The notes beneath the pieces are model-generated. The model did not search any database. It had not been told where the DNA came from and worked only from the letters and a program-made list of their open reading frames with translations. Below, piece after piece: positions 40,400-50,597 of a DNA stretch of 64,000 nucleotides. The first letter of the stretch is position 1. Every line of letters begins with the position of its first letter. The position numbers and the translations under genes are program-made. Origin of the DNA: Eutrigla gurnardus (lineage: Eukaryota > Chordata > Actinopteri > Perciformes > Triglidae); contig OY741287.1 in assembly GCA_963514095.1 (NCBI GenBank), positions 11,924,944-11,988,943 of the forward strand. Reading direction: 5' to 3'.

Positions 40400-41870
40400 C
40401 AGTCAGTCATCCTCCACATGCTCCTCTCTCTGCATTGGCCCTCTGAAATGACATCAAATACACAAACATAAGTTAAAAATGATCACACCGATTACATTTT
40501 ATTTTTGTAGTTCACAGGATCCAGAGCATCGCAGGCAACTGTTTGATTCTGACTGTTTTCTCTATGTCCTGGTCCTCTCTGGATTTTCCCACCCTCTCTC
40601 TGTTTTGCTGTCTGAGCTCTCTCTCCTGTCTATGCTGCTGGTTGTCTGTGTTCTCCTGTCTGTGTTTCCGGTCCTATTTGTTCTCCTGTCTGTGTTTCTG
40701 GTCCTATTTGTTCTCCTGTCTGTGTTTCTGGTCCTATTTGTTCTCCTGTCTGTGTTTCTGGTCCCCTCTGTTGTTCTGACTGAACTGGTCCTCCTGATTC
40801 TCCACTCCAGTCTCTCTGTTCATCCATTCCACTTGGTTTTCCACTCTGCCCTATCTCTTCTCCTCTCTTCTCTCGTCTCTCCTGTCTTTCCACATAGTTC
40901 TTTGCTCTGCCCTATCTCTTCTCCTCTCTTCTCTTCACTATCTCTCGTCTCTCCTGTCTTTCCACATAGTTCTTTGCTCTGTCCTGTCTCTTCTCCACTC
41001 TTTGCAGAAGCTCCGCACTTCTTTCTATCCTCCTGTTTCCTCTGCTCATTCTCCCCTTCTCTGTCCTCATTTTCACTGGGCCTGTTTTTCTTTTGAACAA
41101 ATGAATCCAACGTACTCTGTTGTAATTGTTTTTCTTTTTGACATTTTTCACTCTTCAGACAGTCACTGATTTGTTTTTTCTTCTTCTGTAGGGGGAAATC
41201 AAAAGAGGTTGATTAGACCTTATTGATTATATACATAGGCCTTACATTATAAGCCTATGGCCTATGAGAGAGAGACTGTTCTCATCATGATCACTTATTA
41301 TCTTATTGTTTACACACACACACACACACACACGCTACGCTATGAGGGTTACCAACTCGCGGTGAGATACCGTAGGGCAGCCGGTAAAATGTTTTATCTC
41401 GGGAGTCGGAAGTTTAGCGTTCCCGTGACCGTCGACAATATATTTTGCCGACCTCCCCCAAGTTTTACCGTCGCTCTCTCGTCTACTTGAATGTCACCCG
41501 GTCTGAGTGCTGTCTACCGGACTCCATCCGAACGCTCCTCATACGTTCGGCTACTTAGCCTACTGTGTCGACTAAGACCGAAAATAGTGGATCAATACTG
41601 CAAGTTTACACTGTTGGATCGCGGCGATCATTGGTTTAACTTGTTCTGCTTGTAGCATAATATTGAAAAGCTGTCACTCACCTGTCAACTCGCAGTGTTG
41701 TCTGTGGTCATCTCTTCTGTAATTTTCCCGCGACTTCCGCCGATAGATAACTTCCTGTGGTTTCAAAATAAAAGCTGTCCGGTGGCTGTGTGTTAATATG
41801 CTGTTCGGGGCACACTTTTTTTTTTACCGAGGTCCGGACCTCGGTGACCTCATAACTGGCTACGGCCCTG
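40211..41870. mobile_element. Nested hAT element, left arm
   Basis: 1660 bp with inverted ends cagggccgtagccag and ctggctacggccctg, and a perfect 8-bp target duplication caaggagc (40,203-40,210 and 41,871-41,878). It carries a TG run at 40,372-40,399, a 30-bp minisatellite, and on the minus strand a first-exon-like frame with QSTLDSFVQKKNRPSENE. The same insertion with the same duplication is in the right arm. Confidence 0.9.
40649..40768. repeat. 30-bp minisatellite, four units (left arm)
   Basis: Unit ttctcctgtctgtgtttctg plus gtcctatttg. On the minus strand it encodes the decapeptide ETQTGEQIGP in tandem. The right arm has five units. Confidence 0.85.
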
Positions 41871-41944
41871 CAAGGAGCGTCAATGAAGACTCTGGTTGAG
41901 GATCCTTGCGTTGCCCGCTGGCGGTTGTTGCGACACACCACAAC

Positions 41945-43256
41945 CAGTGGCGGTTCTAGACAAATTTTACTGGGGGGGCCAAGGTGGGGCCAGGCTTTAA
42001 TCAGAGGGGCACATAAAGTAATGGAAACAAATTATATTTAAACATTAAATACTTAAATACTTACTTATTCTGATTTATTTTTTACAAAGAGTGCATCGAT
42101 TAATACAATGAGAATTTAACAAGTGCCAGCCAAAAATAACTCTAGCACTACAGCAACAGGATATGTCGGTTGTGCTGTCTGGCAAAACAGTCCACAAATA
42201 TATTGAGATCCAGGGCCTTGGACCTTCTGGATTCTATACTCAGGACACCAAGATCACTGAGTCTCTCATATCAATGATGCAAAAAATATATATATTTATG
42301 GCAGAAATCACAACTGTAAACACACTGTACTATGAATTGTAATGACACTGCTTTGCAAATGGTATGTACAAGAACACATCACAAATCTGATGGTGCAGTT
42401 ACATTACTTGATCCACAGGGATCCACTTGCTGTCCCTCTCTCTCTGTCCCTGTATGTTTTCCTCCTACTCACCCTCTGGAATGTCCTTATGTTTCAGTTT
42501 TCTCACTTTCATCACCTGCCTTCTCTTTAACCTCCACCAACTCCTCTGGCTCTCCCTCTTCCAGCTCCTCAACTCTCTCAACACCTTGACACTTTTCTTT
42601 CAATTCTTTTTTTTTTTACTGGGGCAAAAAAAGCTGCAATGTCCCTTCCTCGTTTCATGATGAGTACTAGAAAAAGAGAAACAACGTAGGAGGCACACAT
42701 CTAATTTCGAAAGTAATCATCCCTCCTTACTGAACACAGGCAGATACTGTGGATAACTTCACTCAATAAATCTAATATTTATCAAAATGCAACAGTCAAG
42801 ACTGATTAAGTTACGTGGTTAACGTTACACCATTGTGTGGATACTTGCTAGGACACTGACATTTGGATATTTGCTTCTGCATTCATGAGTTTGCTTAAAT
42901 ATTTAACCATAACGAGACCAGACATTTACAATCTTGATTTTCTCATGGGAGTGAGGAACAACAGTAACGGTTACGTGCAACAAATCACTTTAATAGATTA
43001 AATTGTTTTGCTTACCTTCCCCTCTTGCGACAAGACGGTAGAGGCAGGGAGGCTTGGTAGAGCGGAGCCTGTTTGTATGCGTGCGTCGCTCTGATTGATC
43101 CGCGTGGAAACGCCGAGTCGCATTAGTTTTTATGGTTCCGTATAAAATCATAAAAACTTGATCAATTTATTCAGTCATTTCAGGGGGGGAGGGGGGGCCA
43201 GGGACATTTTTACAGGGACACTGGCCCCTGTAGGCCCCCGTGTAGAACTGCCAGTG
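41945..43256. mobile_element. Second nested hAT element, left arm
   Basis: Ends cagtggcggttctag and tagaactgccagtg, flanks only partly alike (5 of 8). On the minus strand a lysine-rich start MKRGRDIAAFFAPVKKKR at about 42,658-42,605 is a typical hAT transposase first exon. It is followed by a Glu-rich out-of-frame stretch. Non-autonomous. Confidence 0.7.
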
Positions 43257-43649
43257 ACAGTAACACATTCACATTCCATTGACAGTTGTCGCTCAGAGAT
43301 GGGCGATACAACGTTTTTGACCCTTTCCCCGGGACATGTCGCGTAAGAGTTGTTCACGTATAAACAGGTAGAGACAGGCAGTGGTTTTGGGGGTTCAGGT
43401 GACAGAAAATACACCTGACCTCTCACCCCCTATATGTTCATGTATCGACCATAAGATGTCGCCATTGCGCTTTCAACCACATCACCAAATGCGGATAAAA
43501 GCTCTGTACCGTCTTTGGTATCACCGTTTCTGGTGCATAAAAAAACTGTTTAAAATAAATAAACAAGCAATGCTTAGCCTGGCCGGGGTGGGGGGGGGAG
43601 ACAAGCCTGCCAGGCCCGCCAGGCCTTTAAAGCACTGGGGGAAACCCTT

Positions 43650-43890
43650 ATAGAGGATATTACAGCGTCAGTGAAAATGTGGATATCATCATGTTGATCA
43701 GGTTTAAAAACACCATCTTTGTCCTTGGTTTTATTTAATTATTTAGGAAGGAGGAATACAGTGTTGTGATCAGACTCACCAATCAGTTGTATCTGGGAAG
43801 AGCTTTCTTCATAGAGACGTGGTTGAAATCTCCCAGCACCAGGACTGCAGAGTCCTGTTGGAGGTCCCAGAGACAACTTCATCCGTTAGT
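43650..43890 (-). pseudogene. LINE endonuclease fragment, left arm
   Basis: Minus strand encodes LWDLQQDSAVLVLGD then F-N-HVSMKKALPRYN with breaks. LVLGDFN is the APE endonuclease motif of a CR1/Tx1-like LINE. Confidence 0.5.
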
Positions 43891-44980
43891 CACATGTCAT
43901 GACTTCACGTCAGCGCCCCCTTGTGGTTCACATGACTCATTGTTTTTGTGAAGTCGATTTGGGCAGCAGGACACATTTAGCTGAAGAGAATCACAATGAA
44001 CAGCTTTTTTTTGTGATGAACCAATTTTCATATTTCATAAGAATTCTGCTTCATTTTGTACATAAAGTGTTGACTTAATGTTGTACTTCATAAACAAGTA
44101 TATGATTTTGTATTTCAGGATTTTACTCTTATTAATCATTTTGCTCATTTCATAACAATTGTATTGATTTTGCTATTTTTCATAAGTTTTGAGGTCATTT
44201 GACTTAGTTTAAGGAATGTTGTTGTTTATCGTGACTTTTTATTCATGACCATGTTTTATATGATGAGAAGAGAAAGCAAAAAGCAAAATGAAACAAAAAT
44301 ACCAAAAACTAACAAATATAAGGCCATGGAATGATCAGTAAATCAAAGCAAATTTCAAAATAAAAGTCTGTATATAGAATAATGATGAAGCATCTGTCTC
44401 AGGGAGTTTGCTCATTTTTGTACTGAACAGATTTTGATGAGAAATATGGTCATAACTAATCAAACGATCTTAATAAACATAAAAAACATATGCAGCAGGT
44501 CGATGCAGTTGAAGCAGAACATTGAAATCTTGACTTTGTATATTTCTTTTTGAATTGCAATTGACCACAAATCTCTCATTTCATGTTTCTATGTTAAATT
44601 GTATGCCTATATTTGATTTCTAGACTATTTCATGTGGTACGTTGTGGTTTTGAAGTGCTGTGATTTTGTTTTGGACAAATTTAATGAGCTTCGTTGGAGG
44701 AGCCTGACATCCAACGACTGCTCCTCTGGAATCCTTGTGAAAATGAAAATAAATACATATATAATACATAATTTGATGTATCTGTCTGTTTTTTCACGTG
44801 ACACACAAATGAACGACTACATTTTGCCACATTTAGCTCTTAACGTTTAAAAAAGTGTTGTGAATATTTTAAAGTCACTTTTTACCACATTTACAGCAAT
44901 ATTTGTGAACTTTGTCATTTACTTTTCTTGTAAAAAATATATTAAATATAAATGTTTTATATGAAATATAAATCTGTTTG
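43891..44980. other. AT-rich stretch in left arm
   Basis: Only short frames and homopolymer-rich sequence. No element end recognised. Mirrored at 55,303-56,390. Confidence 0.4.
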
Positions 44981-45193
44981 TTAAAGGTCCCATATTATGA
45001 CAAACAGGTTTTCTCTGGTCTCTACACCTATAAACTGGTCCTCCCTGAGCCTGTCAACTCCCAGGATGAGGAAAACAAGCGACTCCTGCATGGTCTCTGC
45101 AGCCCCCCCACTGGTACAACGGGGCTCCAGTGTTGTTGGACCTCTGACAGTTGTGTGGAATTGATGAAAAACCGTATAATATGGGATATTTAA
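44981..45193. mobile_element. TTAA-flanked MITE (piggyBac/Looper-like), left arm
   Basis: 213 bp, TTAA at both edges. Inverted ends are aaggtcccatattatg and tataatatgggatat. Mirrored at 55,090-55,302. Confidence 0.7.
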
Positions 45194-45985
45194 AATCCCT
45201 GTTAAGGGCCAACCTTCAATTTTATAAATTCTAAGTTTACTCCCATTAATTCCTGTTAATTACCATATACATTTTCCAACTCTGAAAACTCGGAATTTTG
45301 CAGCCCTATTGAAAAATATCTAATTTATTAGCAAAACATGATACATAAGCTCCAACACTGGGTTTTGGTACATCTCAAACATAACTTCACACCCAGAAAT
45401 CTGTTAAACACATGGGTCCCACTATACTTAAGTGTCTGTACACAGACAGGCAAGGCCTGCCTTGTAGACAGGCAGTTAGACAGGTAGTCAGACAGAAGGT
45501 GGGGTTGTAGACAGGCAGAGAGTGTTGCTGTTGCTGGAGACTGTAGATTGTGATGCTTAAGTGTGTTACATCATAAACTGTGGACAAAATAAGAGAAACT
45601 CCTCTCAATATAAAACACTTCAATAGTCCAAAAAAATAACTCAAAAATAAGTAAAGTAAATCTCTACAATCTCCATGTCGAACTCAAATAATTAATATAT
45701 TAATTTATTGTATTATGTCAAATATGTATAAAATTATACTCCCAGATCATAACCTCCTTATCACATTTCCTTGATGTAAAGTTTTTCAAGTCTAACCATT
45801 AACATAAGACAGTCTGTGGGGGTCTGCACATGTATTTAACCTGTCTTTGCACTTTGTAGTTTGCACTATACTTTAATGTTTGTATTCTGTGTTGTGTCTC
45901 CTGTATGTTCAGTTGTCTGTAACTTTGTGTTTTGCTGCTGCCAGCCTACCTGGAACAGGTCTCTCTTGTAAATGAGACCCTGGGT
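45194..45985 (+). other. Unique-looking arm sequence ending in a LINE-like 3' UTR
   Basis: No gene. From about 45,830 the sequence reads like a CR1/L2-type LINE 3' UTR, with ggaacaggtctctcttgtaa and atgagaccctgggt directly before the element end at 45,986. The last 136 bp are missing from the right arm. Confidence 0.45.
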
Positions 45986-46289
45986 TATGGCGTTATATTT
46001 GTGCCACATTCATGAAGGAGCAATGTGAGATTTTGAGCGCAGAAAAATATATTTTGCGAGCACAGAAATGATATTTTGAAGAGAAATGATAGGCGAGCAA
46101 AACATAATGTCATTTGAGCAGGCAAAAATAGATTACTCTCACTCAGTTTTACTAATGCCCTCTCTCAAACTCTTGCTCGCTGCGCTGCAGACCGCTGCAC
46201 GCGCGCTCTCAATCTGTCCCCTCTGTGCGCGCTCAACTTTGTCTTTACGCTCGCTCAACCTGGCACAGCGTTACAAATGTGCCACCTAG

Positions 46290-46399
46290 CAACCAATCAG
46301 AGACTTGGAGAAGCTCAATTCTGATTGGCTGTTACGTATCCAATCACAACGCTTCCATAACAAACGAACGAGTGGGATTTTAGATTCCCAGCCGGCAGA
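46290..46399 (+). promoter_or_regulatory. CCAAT-box promoter region in left inverted repeat
   Basis: Three CCAAT boxes within about 50 bp: 46,293-46,297 (+), 46,324-46,328 (inverted) and 46,340-46,344 (+), just upstream of the ATG at 46,400. Clustered CCAAT boxes are typical NF-Y sites in TATA-less promoters. The same array is mirrored at about 54,075-54,126 facing the integrase gene. Confidence 0.6.
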
Positions 46400-49300
46400 A
46401 TGGCAGAATCACATCGTGAAAATAATACGCCACAACGTCAGGTGAGTTATGAATTTCTAGTTTTGTGATATTGCGTTATTGTTTGCAATGTCTTTGACGA
46501 AACCTGCTATTATCTGACCGTTTGAAATCAAATGAATTTTGGTAGCTGGAGACTTAGCTTTTGGCTAACTTAAGCTAACCTTACGGCTAACGTCATTGAA
46601 GCAAGTATGGCTGGTTCTCTACTTTACAAACTGTAACCTAATTATAAGGCCAGTTTCATCCACTTAAAACTTGTTAATGTTACATCTTGAATTGATTTAG
46701 GGCCACGGAACAGTTGAGTCAGCAGCCAGAAACCTGGTGTCTTTGCTGCTGAACACTATGGCCACAAACTCAACAAGCTCAACAAGGCCGACAGAGACAG
46801 AAAACTCTGCCCCTAGAAATGTCACTGTGCAGCAAGAGATGGCAAGGTTAGTAATTCAGTCACGTATAATCATTTTCATTTTTTTTTAAAAACCATGATG
46901 AAATGTATTCAGTCCACATCGTAAATGCAGTGTGGTATGTCCTGTCTGTTTAACTGCTAAGATGTTAAAGTTCAAATATGCATTTTCAGCCACCTTCAGA
47001 CAAGACTTTTGATTGTAATCACGTTGGAAAAAAGTATATACATGCTATTTCGAATTTTAGTGCAACACTTGAATGTCATTAAACTCATATAAACGTACGT
47101 TTAATCCACAGATCTTTTCCAGGATATTTCAAATCCAATTTTAATCGTGGTAAAAAGAGGTGTTTGACTGCCACAAAGCATGTTGTTAACATAAACAGTA
47201 AAACAACTGCTCTCAATTTTAATCTGCTGCCAAAAAATACATGCCACACACCATTGCCAACTGAGGAGCTTGAACTCCTCCAAGCGGGCTTGGGAAGACA
47301 AACCGTGTCTTTTCCTGCAGATGTTGACCACATGGAGGTACAGTTGTCAGTCCAGTTATTTGACTTATAATTAAAGATAGTTATTTTACTTAAGCCTAGG
47401 TTATGTGTAACTGTCAATGCTTCTCTCTCTCTCTTTTTACTTAACCAAGATTTCAAAGCTCCTGGCTGACACATATCCAAAAATGGAGGATCTTCATGGA
47501 GGGTGGCTCTTGCATAAGGCAACAGGTTTGTAAGATTAAGATTGTTTTGTTGACTCCCATTTATTTTTTGTGTACATAAACCCTTATGATACATTCATCA
47601 CATGTTGTAAGCATTAGAGATACTGTTTTTCTACAAAACAGATTCATTTAAAACATTTTTTAAGATCTCTTTCTCTCAATGAAGGTGGCAGTGGTCGACG
47701 AAAGCTTACTGTCATTCCACCAGAAGCAGAGGGGTATTCTGTCAAAGCACTGCGAGCTGTGTCAGCAGGCGGCAAAGCCACTTTTTACATAGTACCACTT
47801 CAGGAGACATTAGACACATCTCCTCTGCCTCCTGACTCACATCACTTTTCAAAAATGCCAAAGAAGACATGTTACCAGTGTAATGAAGTGATGCCTTTGC
47901 AGATGCTTGCAGTACACATTAAGACATGCAAGGGGAAACTGCCCTCTGATGAGACTGGTGATGAGGTGAGAGCAAATTGTTTTTGTTTTTTGTTACTTTT
48001 AGATAATGACACAAAAAATGTAAATTGTTTATTAAAATTATGTTTTGTACATCTGCAGTCCTCTGATGATTTATGTTTTGTGGAGAACAAGTGCAAGGTA
48101 AATCTAGCATATAACTAAAATCCACTTTAGTTCCCTTTGCACCATAAATCATCTTTTATTTCGGCTGTATGTAACATGTATGTAAATTTCAGGTGGTCTG
48201 TCCAATTTGTACCAAAGAATTCCCAGACGATGAGATCACAGTCCATGCTAGCCTATGTGGAGAGAGGTAATCTGTTTTGTTCCGCTCTGTATAATAAAGA
48301 TTTTTTTCATAGATTAATGCCCATGTATACATATGCATTGTTAGGTGTTTGAAACTGTTAATTGTTTCATGTACAGCTTTGAATGTGCAGTGACTTCTGC
48401 AGCAAATGACAATAGTCCCAGTACGGCTGCTCAAACTCCAGTATGCAAACCAAAAAGGTATTTTTTATTAAAATGAGATTTGCATGACTACATAACAAAT
48501 ACAGAATTATCTGCACCACCATTTACACAATCCATGTGCTTCCATGTCTTCCACAACAGCTAGTCATTACATTTTGTCATTTTGACTATTAAAAACCCAG
48601 CACATGGTGCAGTCATTTCAAATCACATGTCATTTGATAGCCCTTTCTTTCCCAAACACTGTTCAACATACTGATGGGACTGTTTAATGGCAATAATGTA
48701 TACAAATTGTGTTTTGGAATTTGGGACATCTTTTATATTCTCTGTCCTCTCCCTTAAGTATGGAAGATGTATTGCACTTCCTGGAACACCAGGTTGACAC
48801 CACAACAGAGTTTAAACTGTGTGTGGACAGAGAAGACCTTCCAGACAGGGGCATTCTCCAGTGGAATAGGAAAAAATCTGCATCTCCTGCCAGTGTTCTT
48901 AAGGTGGTCTTTATAGGAGAGGCAGGCATTGATACAGGAGCACTTCGGAAAGAGTTTTTGACTGGTAAGATTTAGATTTAGCTGTTTTGTTCCAATATGA
49001 AACAACATCAATAGATCACCTTAAATTGGATATTGCTTTTTTGTCGAAGATATGGTTTCAGGTATTGAAAACAGATTCTTTGAAGGAGCTGGGAACCAGG
49101 GTAAAAATCCCAAGTACTCTTTGACAGACCTTGATAATGAGAACTTCAGGTTGGTAACACATTGTTTTACACATCACCATCATATATGTAAGGACTTTTT
49201 TTTACTGATTTTTCTTCCTTGCACACAGAACTATTGGTGAAATAATGGCAGTAAGCCTTGCACAAGGTGGCCCACCACCTGCTTTTTTTAGAGAGTGGTG

Positions 49301-50556
49301 CTATAACTTCCTCTGCACAGGACAGTTGGACCTTCATTATCTGTCGAAGGAGGATGTGGCAGATCTAGAATCGTGTCTACTCATCAGCAGGGTGAGGACT
49401 TAGTTTACAACTGTAGAATATGAATAAGTTATTTGATAATGTTTTAACACCTATTGTATTCTTTGCTTTATTTCAACACTGCACATTTTCAGGTTGAAGG
49501 TTCTGCAGATGCTCAGTCTCTGATGCTGTGTGCTGATGAAATTGTAAGCTGTGGATACACACGCCAGATCAAACTGGACAGCAAGGAAAGCATCATTCGG
49601 TAAAAGAGTTATTTTTACATCTATCAACATTTTAAATAAAGAAGTTTACTTTTCAAACAACTGTTCAATGTTTGTGTGCCTTTCTTTAAAGCGCAATTGT
49701 CTTACATTCCACAACAAGACTGATCCCAATGCTGCAGCAGCTTAGAAAGGGCATGGAACTGTATGGCCTAGTGGACCAGATGGCTTCAAACCCTGAAGCT
49801 TGCCACCCCCTTTTTGTTCCTGGAAAGATCATCAAAGTATGAATTTTAACTGCCGTTTATTCTGTTCATACAGACATTCTCCTGGTTCTGATTGTATCTT
49901 TTGTTTTTGTAGTTCCTTAATATTCTTAGTTCGAACACTTTAAAGATATTTAACCCAATCTGCATTCACTTTTTCTTAAGCCTGATGCTGATTTCATGAT
50001 GATGAACTGCAAGCCAAACTTCAGTGGAAAGGGGACATCTAAGGAGAGAACTGAGAGGAAGATCATCAACTTCCTGCAAGATTTCTTGCAGGAAGTTGAA
50101 ATGTCAGGTAAGAGATACTATATAGTATGCATACAAGAAAAACATTTGGATGTTTTAATGATTTTAATGTAGAGCATATATAAATGTTCTTGACTTTTTT
50201 AAAGACAATTTTGAATTGCTTTTCTTAATTCATGTTATGTGAAATATATCGATCACAGATGGGGACACAGGATCTGCAGATGGTGACACAGAGCCTCTTG
50301 CAGTGCAGCATGTGCTCCAGTGGATAACAGGGCAATCCCACATCCCCATCCTCCCTGATGAAAAGAGACATTTCCAAATAATATGCAACTTTGACCACGA
50401 ATGCAGGGAGCGGCTAGGAGATCACTCAGTTTGTTACCAGTGAGTGCATGCACTCGGGCTGTGACTTTTCCAGTACAGCATCTGAGCACTTACACTGAGT
50501 TTAAAAGACTCATGAGTGAAGCAGTTAGATATGGTGGTGGATTCCACAGAGTTTAA
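46400..50556 (+). CDS. UBZ-type zinc finger / HECT E3 ubiquitin ligase-like gene
   Basis: Fifteen GT-AG exons: 46,400-46,441; 46,701-46,846; 47,112-47,337; 47,450-47,525; 47,685-47,965; 48,059-48,097; 48,193-48,266; 48,377-48,457; 48,759-48,964; 49,050-49,149; 49,229-49,391; 49,493-49,599; 49,692-49,836; 49,981-50,107; 50,259 onward. All phases agree, giving about 665 codons to a TGA at 50,441. Two CCHC UBZ-like fingers (CYQCNEVMPLQMLAVHIKTC, residues ~226-245; CPICTKEFPDDEITVHASLC, ~272) precede a HECT domain beginning VVFIGEAGIDTGALRKEF (~372). HECT proteins pass ubiquitin through a C-lobe cysteine. Here the C-lobe (SACTRAVTFPVQHL, then GGGFHRV and TAA at 50,554) is in another frame, consistent with loss of one base near 50,437. 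A perfect gtgagt donor at 50,440 is an alternative reading. Resembles the G2E3-like HECT genes common in fish. Confidence 0.8.
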
Positions 50557-50597
50557 CTACTGTACTGTACTGTACAGCTGATGTGCCAATTTATAAG
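50557..50597. other. Intergenic gap between convergent genes
   Basis: Only 41 bp separate the TAA of the HECT C-lobe frame from the stop codon of the integrase gene on the other strand. It includes the repeat ctgtactgtactgtac. Confidence 0.7.

Larger units (their letters stand above)
39496..43649. mobile_element. Outer hAT-like element, left arm
   Basis: Ends cagggtttcccccag and ctgggggaaaccctt are inverted repeats. Flanks taatagag and ttatagag match at 7 of 8 bases. It contains two further hAT insertions (40,211-41,870 and 41,945-43,256) and a minus-strand remnant reading MEQEAIISGFKCLYWLQKHE at 39,880-39,995, typical of a ZNF862-like hAT transposase. Confidence 0.65.
36320..46806. repeat. 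Left arm of giant inverted duplication
   Basis: Reverse complement of 53,613-64,000, base for base over long stretches. Mirror sums of coordinates run from 100,320 at the outer edge to 100,419 at the inner edge, shifting only at indels. Left-only segments: 22 bp at 38,759-38,780 and 136 bp at 45,850-45,985. The arm lacks 59 bp that the right arm has at 61,207-61,265. The outer limit cannot be fixed because the right arm runs off the window. Confidence 0.95.

Noticed and set aside
40479..41096. 205-codon leucine/valine-rich frame that looks like a membrane protein
   Set aside because: It is the antisense of the charged, Glu-rich hAT first-exon and decapeptide repeat; hydrophobicity arises from reading GAA/GAG-rich DNA backwards.
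46400..50556. Ordinary single-copy host G2E3 gene
   Set aside because: Its promoter and first exon lie in an inverted repeat shared with an adjacent integrase gene, and the fingers are UBZ-like CCHC rather than the PHD-type fingers expected of host G2E3; not fully excluded.
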